NCBI RefSeq assembly: GCF_001673535.1
Contig: NZ_LZLY01000097.1
Coordinates: forward strand, 115,840-179,839
Direction of reading: 5' to 3'
From: Mycobacterium sp. 1081908.1
GTDB lineage: Bacteria; Actinomycetota; Actinomycetes; Mycobacteriales; Mycobacteriaceae
Length of the DNA: 64,000 bases
The position numbers were made by a program, and so were the translations under genes. The notes beneath the pieces were generated by a model. The model searched no databases and was not told the origin of the DNA. It saw nothing but the letters and a program-made list of their open reading frames with translations. Of the stretch, positions 42,420 through 54,002 are shown in pieces (the first letter of the stretch is position 1; the number at the start of each line of letters is the position of its first letter).

Positions 42420-43553
42420 GTGCGTATTGGTCCGATCACGCTCGCCAGCCCGGTGGTGTTGGCCCCGATGGCCGGCGTGACCAACGTCGCGTTCCGGACG
42501 TTGTGCCGTGAGCTGGAACTTTCCAAGGTCGGCACGGTCAGCGGGCTGTACGTCTGCGAGATGGTGACCGCGCGCGCTCTGGTCGAGCGGCATCCGGTCA
42601 CGATGCACATGACGACGTTCTCACCGGACGAGTCGCCCCGCTCGCTGCAGCTCTACACCGTCGACCCGGCGACCACCTACGCCGCCGCCCGGATGATCGC
42701 GGACGAGAACCTGGCCGACCACATCGACATGAACTTCGGCTGCCCGGTGCCCAAGGTCACCAAGCGTGGCGGCGGGGCGGCGCTGCCGTTCAAGCGGCGG
42801 CTGTTCGGCCAGATCGTCGCCGCCGCGGTGCGGGCCACCGAGGGCACCCGCATACCGGTGACCGTGAAGTTCCGCATCGGCATCGACGACGAGCACCACA
42901 CCCACCTGGATGCCGGCCGCATCGCCGAGGCCGAGGGCGCGGCCGCGGTCGCGCTGCACGCCCGCACGGCGGCGCAGCGCTACTCGGGCACCGCCGACTG
43001 GGACCAGATCGCCCAGCTCAAGCAGCAGGTGCGGACCATCCCGGTGCTCGGCAACGGCGACATCTATGACGCCAGCGACGCGTTGGCGATGATGGCCAGC
43101 ACGGGCTGTGACGGCGTCGTCATCGGTCGCGGCTGCCTGGGCCGGCCCTGGCTCTTCGCCGAGTTGTCGGCCGCGTTCACCGGTAGTCCGGCCCCGACGC
43201 CGCCGACGCTGGGCGAGGTCGCCGACATCGTGCGCCGGCACGGCCGGCTGCTGGCCGCCCATTTCGGCGAGGACAAGGGCATGCGCGACATCCGCAAGCA
43301 CGTCGCCTGGTACCTGCACGGCTTCCCCGCCGGATCCGAGTTGCGGCGAGCGCTCGCGATGGTCACGACGCTCGATGAGCTCGACTCTCTGCTCGACCGG
43401 CTGGACCGCAGCGTCCCGTTTCCGGACGCGGCGAGCGGCCCGCGCGGCCGGCAGGGCTCACCGGCCCGGGTGGCCCTTCCCGAGGGCTGGCTGACCGACC
43501 CGGACGATTGCACGGTGCCCGCGGGCGCGGACGTGATGCACTCGGGTGGCTAA
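42420..43553 (+). CDS. dusB: tRNA-dihydrouridine synthase (DusB-type)
   Basis: A 377-aa FMN enzyme reducing uridine in tRNA D-loops. N-terminal LASPVVLAPMAGVTNVAFRT (FMN-binding barrel start), catalytic Cys108 in DHIDMNFGCPVPKVTKRGGG, VTVKFRIGIDDEH, VALHARTAAQRYSGTADW, LGNGDIY and DGVVIGRGCLGRPWLF. The C-terminal helical RNA-binding domain ends after residue ~340. GTG 42420. Orthologue of Rv0823c, downstream of desA1. Confidence 0.95.
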   Translation: MRIGPITLASPVVLAPMAGVTNVAFRTLCRELELSKVGTVSGLYVCEMVTARALVERHPVTMHMTTFSPDESPRSLQLYTVDPATTYAAARMIADENLADHIDMNFGCPVPKVTKRGGGAALPFKRRLFGQIVAAAVRATEGTRIPVTVKFRIGIDDEHHTHLDAGRIAEAEGAAAVALHARTAAQRYSGTADWDQIAQLKQQVRTIPVLGNGDIYDASDALAMMASTGCDGVVIGRGCLGRPWLFAELSAAFTGSPAPTPPTLGEVADIVRRHGRLLAAHFGEDKGMRDIRKHVAWYLHGFPAGSELRRALAMVTTLDELDSLLDRLDRSVPFPDAASGPRGRQGSPARVALPEGWLTDPDDCTVPAGADVMHSGG

Positions 43554-43759
43554 GCGTTAACACGCTCGAAATCGCGTCCGCGCCGATAACTCAGTACGAT
43601 GTGGACCTTGCTGCATTGCGCTTCGGTGGGGGTCGGTTGCGTGCCGCCGCGGGAGCGTGCGGATACCGTGCGACCCACCGGTGGCGCGGCTCGCGGCGCT
43701 GATGGCAACCGCCCGGCGTCGCATCAGAGTTGCATCTGAGTTTTGGAGGCCGATAGGAC

Positions 43760-45859
43760 ATGGGTAATGGCGGCACTGACGCCACTCGTGGCCATCGGCG
43801 CACCCCGCCCCCGACGCTGGGAGCCGCCCCGTGGGAGCGGTTCGCGCAGCCGCCGTCCGATCACAGCGTCCACCGCTGGCTGGCCGAGCCGGCACCGGAC
43901 GAGACCGTCGAACCCGTCGAGCCGCCGGGCGCCGAGGCCGAGGCCGATAGGGCCGGGTGTCACACCGACGGCGGCCTCACGGTCGCCGATCTGATCGCCA
44001 AAGTCGGGGCCCCGAGCACCGCCCGGCCCAGTCACCACCGCGCCGCTCCGGACGCTGAAATTTCCGAGGCCGGGTCCGACGTCCCCATCGACCTGCGCGA
44101 AACGCAGGTGATCGAGACCCCGGCCTATCTGCTCGACCCCCCCTCGGAGCTCCCCGACCTCGAGGCCGCCGAATACGCCGATTACGACGATTACGACGAC
44201 TTCGAACCCGACGGGACCGAGGGCGGCGCGGCCCCCGAGCCGAGGCCCCAGCAGCGCGAGCCGAAGGCCAAGCGTCGGCGACGCCCGATACTGGTGGCGG
44301 CGCGTTCGATGGCGGCGTTCTCGGCCGTGCTGGCGCTGATCCTGACCGGTGGGGCGTGGCAGTGGAGCGCGTCGAAGAACAACCGCCTCAACATCATCAA
44401 CGCACTCGACCCGAACTCGAGCGACATCCGCGACCCCGGCGGCCAGTACGGCGACGAAGACTTCTTGATCGTCGGGATGGATTCCCGCTCCGGGGAAAAC
44501 GCCAACATGGGCGCCGGGGACGCCGACGACGCCGGCGGGGCCCGGTCCGACACCGTGATGCTGGTCAACATCCCCGCCAACCGCAAACGCGTGGTGGCTG
44601 TGTCGTTCCCCCGCGACCTCGCGATCACCCCGATCCAATGCGAGGCGTGGAACCCGGACACCGGCAAATACGGCCCCCTCTACGACCAGAAGACCAAGAC
44701 CTGGGGCCCGAAGATGGTCTACACCGAGACCAAGCTGAACTCGACGTTCTCGTTCGGCGGCCCGAAATGTCTGGTCAAGGAAATCCAGAAGCTGTCCGGG
44801 TTGAGCATCAACCGGTTCATTGCCGTCGACTTCGCCGGCTTCGCGAAGATGGTCGACGCTCTCGGTGGAATCGAAGTATGCAGCAGCACACCGATACACG
44901 ACTACGAACTGGGCACCGTCCTCGAACACGGGGGGCGCCAAGTGCTCGACGGGCCGACCGCGCTCAACTACGTGCGGGCCCGCCAGGTCACCACGGAAAC
45001 CAACGGTGACTACGGCCGCATCAAGCGCCAACAATTGTTCCTGTCATCGCTGTTGCGGTCGCTGATCTCCGAGGACACCCTGCTCGACCTCAACAAGCTC
45101 AACAACGTCGTCAACATGGTCATCAACGACACCTACGTTGACAACGTCAAGACCAAGGACCTGGTCCAGCTCGGTCAGTCGCTGCAGGGCATGGCGGCCG
45201 GGCACATGACGTTTGTCACCGTGCCCACCGGCGTCACGGACCAGAACGGCGACGAGCCCCCGCGGATGGCCGACATGCGTGCGCTTTTCGACGCGATCAT
45301 CAACGACGACCCACTGCCCGAGGAAAACGACCAGAACGCGCTGAACCTGGGGAACTCGTCCGCCGCGGCGCCGGGCTCGGGCCCCAGCAAGGCGCCCACC
45401 ACCAAGAAGGCGCCCAGCCCCACCGCGACCCCGGAGGCCCAGCACCAACAGGTGACGACGACCGCGCCGCAGGATGTCACGGTTCGGGTGTCCAACGCGA
45501 CCACGCAGAGCGGGTTGGCCGCCACCGCGACCAGCCAGCTGAAGCGCAACGGGTTCAACGTGATGACGCCGGATGACTATCCGAGTTCGGTGAACGCGAC
45601 GACCGTGTTGTTCTCGCCCGGCAACGAGCAGGCCGCCGCCACGGTGGCTTCGTCGTTCGCCAACGCGAAGGTCCAGCGGGTCTCGGGCTACGGGCAAGTG
45701 ATCCAGGTGGTATTGGGCCCCGACTTCAACTCGGTCGCCACTCCCGCGCCCACCGGCTCGTCGATCAGCATGCAGATAGAACGCGGGTCGGGCAACGCTC
45801 CGACGAAGCTGCCCGACGACCTGACGGTCACCAACGCGGCCGACACCACCTGCGGGTAA
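43760..45859 (+). CDS. LytR-CpsA-Psr (LCP) family cell-wall ligase with LytR_C domain
   Basis: A 699-aa type II membrane protein. A 175-residue acidic, Pro-rich cytoplasmic region (AEYADYDDYDDFEPD) precedes a single TM at about 176-198. The LCP domain (about 215-480) follows: FLIVGMDSRSGENANM, ARSDTVMLVNIPANRKRVVAVSFPRDL, ALGGIEVCSSTPIHDYE and LNYVRARQVTTETNGDYGRI with the catalytic/pyrophosphate Asp/Arg residues. A Pro/Thr linker and a C-terminal LytR_C domain (VRVSNATTQSGLAATATSQL) complete it. LCP enzymes attach arabinogalactan to peptidoglycan. Orthologue of Rv0822c. 206 bp gap upstream without other genes. Confidence 0.92.
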   Translation: MGNGGTDATRGHRRTPPPTLGAAPWERFAQPPSDHSVHRWLAEPAPDETVEPVEPPGAEAEADRAGCHTDGGLTVADLIAKVGAPSTARPSHHRAAPDAEISEAGSDVPIDLRETQVIETPAYLLDPPSELPDLEAAEYADYDDYDDFEPDGTEGGAAPEPRPQQREPKAKRRRRPILVAARSMAAFSAVLALILTGGAWQWSASKNNRLNIINALDPNSSDIRDPGGQYGDEDFLIVGMDSRSGENANMGAGDADDAGGARSDTVMLVNIPANRKRVVAVSFPRDLAITPIQCEAWNPDTGKYGPLYDQKTKTWGPKMVYTETKLNSTFSFGGPKCLVKEIQKLSGLSINRFIAVDFAGFAKMVDALGGIEVCSSTPIHDYELGTVLEHGGRQVLDGPTALNYVRARQVTTETNGDYGRIKRQQLFLSSLLRSLISEDTLLDLNKLNNVVNMVINDTYVDNVKTKDLVQLGQSLQGMAAGHMTFVTVPTGVTDQNGDEPPRMADMRALFDAIINDDPLPEENDQNALNLGNSSAAAPGSGPSKAPTTKKAPSPTATPEAQHQQVTTTAPQDVTVRVSNATTQSGLAATATSQLKRNGFNVMTPDDYPSSVNATTVLFSPGNEQAAATVASSFANAKVQRVSGYGQVIQVVLGPDFNSVATPAPTGSSISMQIERGSGNAPTKLPDDLTVTNAADTTCG

Positions 45860-45917
45860 AGATTTTTGGCGCTGCAGCCTCACGCTTTTCCGGCATTGAG
45901 ACCGTAGGCTTGGCAGC

Positions 45918-46604
45918 ATGCGGACGGCCTATCATGAGCAGCTCTCGGAGTTATCCGAGCGCCTGGGCGAGATGTGCGGGCTGGCGGGGATCGCCATGGA
46001 ACGGGCCACCCAGGCCCTGCTGCAGGCGGATCTGGTGCTGGCCGAGCAAGTGATTTCCGACCACGAAAAGATTGCGGCACTGAGCGCCCAGGCCGAGGAG
46101 AGCGCGTTCGTGCTACTGGCGCTGCAGGCGCCGGTCGCCGGCGATCTGCGGTCCATCGTCAGCGCCATCCAGATGGTGGCGGACATCGACCGGATGGGCG
46201 CGCTGGCCCTGCACGTGGCGAAGATCGCCCGTCGGCGCCATCCCCAGCACGCGCTGCCCGAAGAGGTCAATGGTTATTTCGCCGAAATGGGCAGGGTCGC
46301 AGTCGAATTGGGCAACAATGCGCAAGAGGTGGTGTTGTCGCGCGACCCGGAGAAGGCCGCCCGGATCCGCGAGGAAGACGACGCCATGGACGATCTGCAC
46401 CGGCATTTGTTCTCGGTGCTGATGGACCGGGAATGGAAGCACGGCGTCGCGGCGGCCGTGGACGTGACGCTGCTGGGCCGCTTCTACGAGCGCTTCGCCG
46501 ACCACGCGGTGGAAGTGGCGAGGCGCGTCATTTTCCAGGCGACCGGCAGCCTTCCCGAAGAAGACACGAAACACAGCCGGCCGGCTCGGCCGGAACCGGC
46601 CTGA
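45918..46604 (+). CDS. phoU: Phosphate-transport regulator PhoU (PhoY2-like)
   Basis: A 228-aa all-helical protein with two PhoU repeats: [20 protein letters not shown] and [16 protein letters not shown] in the first, [20 protein letters not shown] and [14 protein letters not shown] in the second, with the metal-binding E-x-x-x-D type helices. It dampens the phosphate-starvation response through the Pst system and SenX3-RegX3. Orthologue of Rv0821c (phoY2). Its 3' end converges with pstB 13 bp away. Confidence 0.95.
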   Translation: MRTAYHEQLSELSERLGEMCGLAGIAMERATQALLQADLVLAEQVISDHEKIAALSAQAEESAFVLLALQAPVAGDLRSIVSAIQMVADIDRMGALALHVAKIARRRHPQHALPEEVNGYFAEMGRVAVELGNNAQEVVLSRDPEKAARIREEDDAMDDLHRHLFSVLMDREWKHGVAAAVDVTLLGRFYERFADHAVEVARRVIFQATGSLPEEDTKHSRPARPEPA

Positions 46605-46617
46605 CCCACTCCGCGCG

Positions 46618-47394
46618 TCAGCCGAAGCGACCGGAGATGTAGTCCTCGGTGGCCTTTTCGGTCGGGTTCGAGAAGATCTTCTCGGTGTCGTCGATCTCGA
46701 CCAGCCGGCCCGGCTTGCCCACGGCCTCCAGGTTGAAGAACGCCGTGAGGTCGCTCACCCGGGCGGCCTGCTGCATGTTATGGGTGACGATGACGATGGT
46801 GTAGTCCTGTTTCAACTCGCTGATCAGTTCTTCGATGGCCATCGTCGAGATCGGGTCCAGCGCGGAGCACGGCTCGTCCATCAGCAACACGTCGGGCTGC
46901 ACGGCGATGGCGCGCGCGATGCACAGGCGCTGCTGCTGACCGCCGGACAACCCGCCGCCGGGCCTGTCCAACCGATCCTTGACCTCGTCCCACAGGTTCG
47001 CCCCGCGCAGCGAGTATTCGGCGGTCTCGTCGAGCAGCTTGCGATTGCGCACCCCTTGCAGCTTCAGTCCGGCGACCACGTTGTCACGAATTGACATGGC
47101 GGGGAACGGGTTCGGACGCTGGAAGACCATGCCGATCGCCCGGCGCACGCCGACCGGGTCGATGCCGGGGCCGTAGATGTCTTGGTCGTCGAGCAGCACG
47201 CTGCCCTCGACGCGGGCGCCCGGGATCACCTCGTGCATCCGGTTCAGCGTGCGCAGCACGGTCGTCTTGCCGCACCCCGACGGACCGATGAAGGCTGTCA
47301 CGCTGCGGGGCAGAACCGACAGCGTCACATCCGCCACCGCCTTGAACGACCCGTAGTAGATGTTGACGGCTTTGAGGTCCAACCGCTTGGCCAC
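46618..47394 (-). CDS. pstB: Phosphate ABC transporter ATP-binding protein PstB (PhoT)
   Basis: A 258-aa ABC ATPase energising phosphate import. Walker [21 protein letters not shown], signature [19 protein letters not shown], Walker [14 protein letters not shown], and switch His in [16 protein letters not shown]; the [13 protein letters not shown] segment is PstB-specific. Orthologue of Rv0820 (phoT). Last gene of pstS-C-A-B, 12 bp downstream of pstA, ATG 47394. Confidence 0.97.
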   Translation of the reverse strand: MAKRLDLKAVNIYYGSFKAVADVTLSVLPRSVTAFIGPSGCGKTTVLRTLNRMHEVIPGARVEGSVLLDDQDIYGPGIDPVGVRRAIGMVFQRPNPFPAMSIRDNVVAGLKLQGVRNRKLLDETAEYSLRGANLWDEVKDRLDRPGGGLSGGQQQRLCIARAIAVQPDVLLMDEPCSALDPISTMAIEELISELKQDYTIVIVTHNMQQAARVSDLTAFFNLEAVGKPGRLVEIDDTEKIFSNPTEKATEDYISGRFG

Positions 47395-47406
47395 TAGTGC
47401 TCCTGC

Positions 47407-48321
47407 CTACGACTTCCTGGGGGCATAGATTCTCGCGATCACCCTGGCCCCGACATTGATGATCGCGATCACCAGGATGAGGGTTAGCGCCGCACCCCAC
47501 AACCGATCCGTGGGCACCGGGTTGACGCCCGCGCCGGCCGATGTCTGGTCGTACATCATGCCCGGCAGCGATCCCATGAATCCACGGAAGATGTCGAAGT
47601 TTATCGACTGCGAATAACCGACGAGGATCAGCAGGGGCGCCGTCTCACCCATCACCCTGGCCAGCGCCAGCATGACGCCGGTGATGATGCCGGGCAGCCC
47701 GGTGGGAATCACGACGCTGGCAATGGTTTTCCACTTCGGGATTCCCAGCGCGTAGCTGGCCTCGCGCAGGTCCACCGGAACGATGCGCAGCATCTCCTCG
47801 GTCGCGCGCACGATCACCGGCAGCATCAACAAAACCAACGCCAAGGACACCGCGAATTCGGACCGGGGCAGCCCCAGCGTCGCCACCCACAGCGCGTAGA
47901 TGAACAGCGCGGCCACGATCGAGGGCACGCCGGACAGGATGTCGACCATGAACGTGGCCAGCCTGCCCAGCGCGGTGTTGCCGCCGTATTCGACCAGATA
48001 GATCGCCATCATCACGCCGATGGGTACCGAGATGACGGCGCACACCAGTCCCTGCAGCAGGGTGCCGACGATCGCGTGGTAGGCGCCGCCGCCCGCCACG
48101 AACGCGGTCATGCCGGCCTGCGAATGCGTCCACCACGTGGTGGCGGCAATCGCCTTGAGCCCCTTGGCGATTACCGAGTACAGCACCAACAACAGCGGGA
48201 TCAGGGCGATCACCATCGACAGCGTGACCAACACGGTGGCGGTGGTGTCCGCGACCCGGCGGCGCCGGCCGAGTTCGGAGAAGGCCCGCGCCTTGAGCGG
48301 GCGGTCGAGCATCGAGGTCAT
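47407..48321 (-). CDS. pstA: Phosphate ABC transporter permease PstA
   Basis: A 304-aa inner-membrane permease with about six transmembrane segments, beginning [18 protein letters not shown]. The BPD-transport EAA loop is [25 protein letters not shown], and [17 protein letters not shown] is typical of PstA. ATG 48321 overlaps the pstC stop (ATGA). The frame stays open far upstream only as an antisense-like artefact of pstC. Forms the channel with PstC. Confidence 0.95.
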   Translation of the reverse strand: MTSMLDRPLKARAFSELGRRRRVADTTATVLVTLSMVIALIPLLLVLYSVIAKGLKAIAATTWWTHSQAGMTAFVAGGGAYHAIVGTLLQGLVCAVISVPIGVMMAIYLVEYGGNTALGRLATFMVDILSGVPSIVAALFIYALWVATLGLPRSEFAVSLALVLLMLPVIVRATEEMLRIVPVDLREASYALGIPKWKTIASVVIPTGLPGIITGVMLALARVMGETAPLLILVGYSQSINFDIFRGFMGSLPGMMYDQTSAGAGVNPVPTDRLWGAALTLILVIAIINVGARVIARIYAPRKS

Positions 48322-49412
48322 CGGCCACCCCTGCGGCTGCCGGCTCCGGCGACCGCTCCGCGGGCCAGGGTGTCGACCAGGAAGGTGAGCACGAACAGGA
48401 CCAGCCCCGCCGCGATGTAGGCGCCGGCCTTGTACCGATCGTTGAATTCCGGTGCCGCGCCCGCGATCTTGGTCGCGAACGTCGAACCACCGTCGAACAG
48501 CGACCACCCGAAGGCGGCCTGGGTGCCCCGCAAGATGATCAGCAGCCCGACCGTCTCGCCCAGGGCGCGGCCCAGGCCCAGCATCGCGCCGCTGACGTAC
48601 CCGGATCGCCCGAAGGGCAGCACGGTCGTCTTGACCACTTCCCAACGCGTGGCGCCGAGCGCCAGCGCCGCCTCGATCTCGTCGCGCGGTGTCTGGACGA
48701 ACACTTCCCGGGTGACCGCGGTGATGATCGGCAAAATCATCACCGCCAGCACGATCCCGCCCGTGAAGATGGTGCCGCCGCCCGCCACCGATGCGTTGCC
48801 GGTGGCGAACAGGAAACACCAGCCGACACTGTGATTCAGCCAGCTCGCGACCGGCCGCAGCTGCGGCGCCAGTACGTACAGGCCCCACACGCCGTAGACG
48901 ATCGACGGCACCGCGGCGAGCAGGTCGACCGCGTAGGCCAGCGCTCCGGCGACCCGCCGCGGCGCGTACTGCGTGATGAACAGGGCGACGCCCAGGGCGA
49001 TCGGCATGGCCAGGATCAAGGCGAACAGCGAGACGAACACGGTCACCTGCAGCAGCTCGGGGATTCCGAAATGCATGGCCGACGTGTCGGTGGTGACCCA
49101 GCTACCCCCGTAGGTGAAGAAGTTCTCGTGGTTGCGCCTGAGGGCCGGGATCGCGCGCAACAGCAAGAATCCGCCGATGGCGACGATCAGGACGGCGATG
49201 AGAACGCCCGAACCCCTAGCGAGCCAACGGAATATCCTGTCCCCCATGCGCGGCTGGGCACGTCCCCAGGGGCTGATCGGTACCACCGGCGATTCCGGAA
49301 AGGGCGCGGCGACGACCGCACCCGAACCCGCTGCGGATGGGTTTGGCACTGAAGGACTTGTCACTGTGATCCCGCCACAGTTGTGCTGTTGCTCCTTGCG
49401 CCCACTGGTCAC
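48318..49412 (-). CDS. pstC: Phosphate ABC transporter permease PstC
   Basis: A 364-aa permease with a Pro-rich N-terminal tail, then six TM segments (the first [20 protein letters not shown]). It has the EAA loop [20 protein letters not shown] and the [18 protein letters not shown] segment typical of PstC. GTG 49412 gives a GTGA overlap with the pstS stop; GTG 49364 is the alternative start. Partner of PstA. In M. tuberculosis the comparable pstS3-pstC2-pstA1 genes are elsewhere (Rv0928-0930) and phoT stands alone. Confidence 0.94.
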   Translation of the reverse strand: MTSGRKEQQHNCGGITVTSPSVPNPSAAGSGAVVAAPFPESPVVPISPWGRAQPRMGDRIFRWLARGSGVLIAVLIVAIGGFLLLRAIPALRRNHENFFTYGGSWVTTDTSAMHFGIPELLQVTVFVSLFALILAMPIALGVALFITQYAPRRVAGALAYAVDLLAAVPSIVYGVWGLYVLAPQLRPVASWLNHSVGWCFLFATGNASVAGGGTIFTGGIVLAVMILPIITAVTREVFVQTPRDEIEAALALGATRWEVVKTTVLPFGRSGYVSGAMLGLGRALGETVGLLIILRGTQAAFGWSLFDGGSTFATKIAGAAPEFNDRYKAGAYIAAGLVLFVLTFLVDTLARGAVAGAGSRRGGR

Positions 49413-50554
49413 TGCATGGCGTTGATCGCGGTAACCAATCGCCCCTTGACCTTATCGGTCAGCGGAACATAACCGGCGGACGCGAGGCCGGCCTGCCCGG
49501 TGGTCGCGGCCACGCCCAGGAACGACTTGACCGCCGCGGAGGTATCCGCGTCGTAGCCCTTCGAGCACACGATCTCGTACGTGGCCAGCACCAGTGGATA
49601 CGAGCCTCGCTGCTGGCCGGCGTACATCGGATTCAGGTCGAGCACCAGATCGTTGCCATCGGCCACGAAGCCGGCCGCCTGGATGCCCTTGTTGGCGGTG
49701 TCGTTGGTCAGCGGAACGACGCCGTTGCCGGTGTCGATCAGGGCGTACGGCAAACCGGCCTGGTCGGCAAACCCCTTCTCGACGTACCCGATGGCACCGG
49801 GTGTGGCCCGCACCGCCTGGATCACACCGGCCGACTTGGTGGCCCCTTCGCCGACGCCGCCCTGGAATTCGGTGCCCACGCCCCGCGTCCAGCTCTGCGG
49901 CGCGGCGGCCGTCAGATATTTCTGGACGTTGTCCGTCGTGCCGGACGAGTCCGCGCGGTAGATCGGCACGACTTTGGTGGCGGGCAGCGCCACGCCGGGA
50001 TTGAGCGCCGCCAGTATCGGGTCGTTCCAGACCGTGATCCGGCCGCTGAAGACCTTGGCCAGGGCGTCGCTGCTGAGGACCAGCCTCGGGACACCCGGCA
50101 GGTTGTACACGAGCGCGACCGGACCGAAAACCAGCGGCAGGTCCCACGCCGGGTTTCCGTCGCAGCGTTTGGCGGCCGGGCCGATCTGGTCGGCGACCAG
50201 CGGCGAATCCGCTCCCGCGAAGTCGACGTGGCCCGCGATGAACTGCTCGCGCCCGGCGCCCGACCCGGTCGGGTTGTACGACACGCCCTTGCCCGGGCAG
50301 TACTGCCCCCACACCTGGTTGAACAGCGACATCGCGTTCTGCTGAGCGGTCGAACCCTCCGCCGTCAACCCGTTCTTGCCGCCACAGCCCGCCGTGCCCG
50401 TGGGTCCCGAGATCGTGGCCGGCGAAGCGCCGCGGCGGTTGTCGTCGCTGCCGCAGGCGGTCACGGCTGCACCGCAAACGGCCAGCGCCAGCGCGGCGAC
50501 CGTCAGCGCCCTGACCTGCCTGTCGAGCCTCACCGATCTCGCTTTCTGACGCAT
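49409..50554 (-). CDS. pstS: Phosphate-binding lipoprotein PstS
   Basis: About 381 aa, with lipoprotein signal peptide [21 protein letters not shown] (lipobox AVTAC, Cys near residue 34). The phosphate-site loops are [36 protein letters not shown] and [20 protein letters not shown]. High-affinity phosphate capture at the outer face of the membrane. ATG 50554 used; GTG 50533 would give a more standard signal peptide. Heads pstS-C-A-B, with a PHO-box-like repeat about 100 bp upstream. Confidence 0.94.
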   Translation of the reverse strand: MRQKARSVRLDRQVRALTVAALALAVCGAAVTACGSDDNRRGASPATISGPTGTAGCGGKNGLTAEGSTAQQNAMSLFNQVWGQYCPGKGVSYNPTGSGAGREQFIAGHVDFAGADSPLVADQIGPAAKRCDGNPAWDLPLVFGPVALVYNLPGVPRLVLSSDALAKVFSGRITVWNDPILAALNPGVALPATKVVPIYRADSSGTTDNVQKYLTAAAPQSWTRGVGTEFQGGVGEGATKSAGVIQAVRATPGAIGYVEKGFADQAGLPYALIDTGNGVVPLTNDTANKGIQAAGFVADGNDLVLDLNPMYAGQQRGSYPLVLATYEIVCSKGYDADTSAAVKSFLGVAATTGQAGLASAGYVPLTDKVKGRLVTAINAMQ

Positions 50555-50652
50555 TTTTCGGGACGCGTGCGGGCGCCGCTGGCAACTCCCCCAAGAAGGT
50601 TGCCAAGTCACCGCGAAAATATGCGCCGATAAGACCCACAGAAGCCGGTAGA

Positions 50653-50670
50653 GATGAATGCAATGTGAAC
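50653..50670 (-). promoter_or_regulatory. PHO-box-like direct repeat upstream of pstS
   Basis: On the minus strand, GTTCACA (50670-50664) and ATTCATC (50659-50653) are spaced by 11 bp, like the GTTCACC 11-bp direct repeats bound by actinobacterial PhoP/RegX3-type regulators. Located between mshD and pstS, 99-116 bp before the pstS start. The second copy is degenerate. Confidence 0.4.
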
Positions 50671-50692
50671 ACTTCGCGTCCACACGGCTGGG

Positions 50693-52389
<1,697 letters not shown>

Positions 52390-52569
52390 GCCCCTCCAAA
52401 TCGTGGGAAAGGCGTCTCCCAATTTCGATAACGCCACGACGCGTTGGTTGCCAGGTCATCTAACGATAACTTGCCACCTGCCTTTTCGGTGCGGCGTATG
52501 TGCCAGTGTGAGGCCCGCCACCAGACAGCGCATGACACAGCGGCCGTGCGTGTACGGGACAATGTGCGG

Positions 52570-53376
52570 ATGCGCAAGGTGCTGATCGGCGTCGCGGCAG
52601 CGGCCGTTGCGGTGGCCGTGATCGTCATCGGCGCCGTCGGCGCCGACTACGGGGCCAGCATCTATGCCGAATACCGGCTGTCGACCAGCGTGCGCAGGGT
52701 CGCGAATCTAGGCTCCGATCCGTTCGTCGCCATCGTGGCTTTCCCCTTCATCCCCCAGGCGTTGCGGCGGCACTACAGCCAGGTGGAGATCAAGGCCAAC
52801 GCGGTCGATCACGCGATGGTCGGCACGGCCACGCTGGAGGCCACCATGTATTCGGTCGACCTGACCCAGGCGTCCTGGCTGATCAGGCCCGGCGCGAAAC
52901 TGCCCGTAAGCAGGCTGGAGAGCCGCATCATCATCGACTCGATCCACCTGGGCCGGTACCTGGGCATCCCCGATCTGATGGTCGAGGCGCCCCCCAAGGA
53001 AACCAACACCGCCACCGGCGGCGTCACCGCCTCGGGCATCTCCGACAGCCACGGCTTGGTGTTCAGCGGCACGCCCAAGTCGGCCGACTTCGACCACCGG
53101 GTCAGCGTGTCGGTCGACCTCTCCATCGCCCCCGACGACCCGGCGACTCTGGTGCTCACCCCCACCGGCGTCCTCACCGGCCCCGACACCGCCGACCAAC
53201 CGGTTCCCGACGCCAAGCGGGACGCGGTCCTGCACGCGTTCGGCGCCAGGCTGCCCAATCAGCGGCTTCCGTTCGGCGTGGCGCCGACATCCGAGGGCGC
53301 CCGCGGGTCCGACATCATCATCGAAGGCGTCGCCCGGGGAGTAACCATCGCCCTCGAGGGGTTCAAGCAGTCATGA
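52570..53376 (+). CDS. DUF2993 (LmeA-like) lipoprotein/secreted protein (Rv0817c-like)
   Basis: A 268-aa protein with an N-terminal signal or TM anchor (VLIGVAAAAVAVAVIVIGAV). The DUF2993 lipid-binding-like fold follows: IPQALRRHYSQVEIKANAVD, LESRIIIDSIHLGRYLGIPD, and C-terminal GARLPNQRLPFGVAPTSEGA. DUF2993 proteins such as LmeA act on periplasmic lipids or glycolipids. Orthologue of Rv0817c by order. ATG 52570; the stop overlaps the thiX start (ATGA). Divergent from glnR. Confidence 0.87.
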   Translation: MRKVLIGVAAAAVAVAVIVIGAVGADYGASIYAEYRLSTSVRRVANLGSDPFVAIVAFPFIPQALRRHYSQVEIKANAVDHAMVGTATLEATMYSVDLTQASWLIRPGAKLPVSRLESRIIIDSIHLGRYLGIPDLMVEAPPKETNTATGGVTASGISDSHGLVFSGTPKSADFDHRVSVSVDLSIAPDDPATLVLTPTGVLTGPDTADQPVPDAKRDAVLHAFGARLPNQRLPFGVAPTSEGARGSDIIIEGVARGVTIALEGFKQS

Positions 53377-53786
53377 CCACCGTAATCGTCGCGACCGTCG
53401 CCGCCGTCCTGGTGGCAACGCTCGCCGGATGGTTGCTGAGGCGCCGCTCGGGACGCATCCACGAGATCGCCGATCGGGGCGCCGATCCCGACACCGCTGA
53501 CCTGGGCCTGTCCCGCAGCGGCCCAACCATCGTGCACTTCAGCGCCCCGTGGTGCGGGCCCTGCGACCGGGTCCGTCGGGTGGTCCACCAGCTCTGCGAG
53601 GACATGGACGACGTGGCGCACCTCGAGATCGACCTGGACGCTGATCCGGCGACCGCCCGGCGGTTTTCGGTGCTCTCCCTGCCCACCACGTTGATCTTCG
53701 ACGTCGACGGGCGGCAGCGGTACCGGGCCTCCGGCGTGCCGAAGGCCGCCGACCTGCGATCGGTGCTCCAGCCGCTGTTGGCTTGA
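53373..53786 (+). CDS. thiX: Thioredoxin-like protein ThiX
   Basis: A 137-aa membrane-anchored thioredoxin: TM at about residues 4-22, then the thioredoxin fold with active site FSAPWCGPCDRVRRVVHQL (Cys61, Cys64), the cis-Pro in VLSLPTTLIFDVDG and C-terminal helix. Probably reduces envelope or sulfur-carrier disulfides. Orthologue of Rv0816c. Coupled to the DUF2993 gene and followed after 29 bp by the polycysteine leader of the sulfur operon. Confidence 0.92.
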   Translation: MTTVIVATVAAVLVATLAGWLLRRRSGRIHEIADRGADPDTADLGLSRSGPTIVHFSAPWCGPCDRVRRVVHQLCEDMDDVAHLEIDLDADPATARRFSVLSLPTTLIFDVDGRQRYRASGVPKAADLRSVLQPLLA

Positions 53787-53815
53787 GCACCGCGTCATTG
53801 GGTAAGCTTGCCGAC

Positions 53816-53905
53816 GTGTCAGCCCGCGTCGAGCCCATGCTCACCAAGCGTCGCGCAGTCGATCTGTGCCGCATCGCGGGTTGTTGTTGTTGCTGTAGCT
53901 GCTGA
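53816..53905 (+). CDS. Polycysteine leader peptide of the sulfur operon (leaderless sORF)
   Basis: A 29-codon ORF from GTG 53816 ending AGCCCCCSC, with seven Cys codons (one upstream plus a run of five then Ser-Cys) just before the TGA. TAAGCT (53803-53808) lies 7 nt before the GTG, as for a leaderless transcript. Polycysteine leaderless sORFs are known cysteine-responsive attenuators in mycobacteria; stalling on Cys codons when cysteine is scarce changes downstream structure. It precedes DUF4395-cysA2-sseC. Too short for routine ORF calling. Confidence 0.88.
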   Translation: MSARVEPMLTKRRAVDLCRIAGCCCCCSC

Positions 53906-53938
53906 GTAGCAGCGCCCCCGCGCGCACTCGGAGCAGCT
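53897..53938 (+). promoter_or_regulatory. Mutually exclusive hairpins after the polycysteine leader (attenuator)
   Basis: GCTGCT (53898-53903), in the last leader codons and stop, can pair with AGCAGC (53908-53913) or, as AGCTGCT, with AGCAGCT (53932-53938). Ribosome position at the Cys run would decide which forms. Downstream, CTCC (53949-53952) can pair with GGAG at 53941-53944 or with the GGAG of the SD at 53992-53995 of the next gene. Pairings are read by eye. Confidence 0.5.
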
Positions 53939-54002
53939 TCGGAGCCCCCTCCCAAGGCGTGCCCCACCCTTTCCGCGCAACAAGATTTCTAGGAGCGATA
54001 CC

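Noticed and set aside
43554..43759. Gene in the 206-bp gap between dusB and the LCP gene
   Set aside because: Short frames on both strands are Arg-rich shadows without start signals; the gap likely contains only the LCP promoter.
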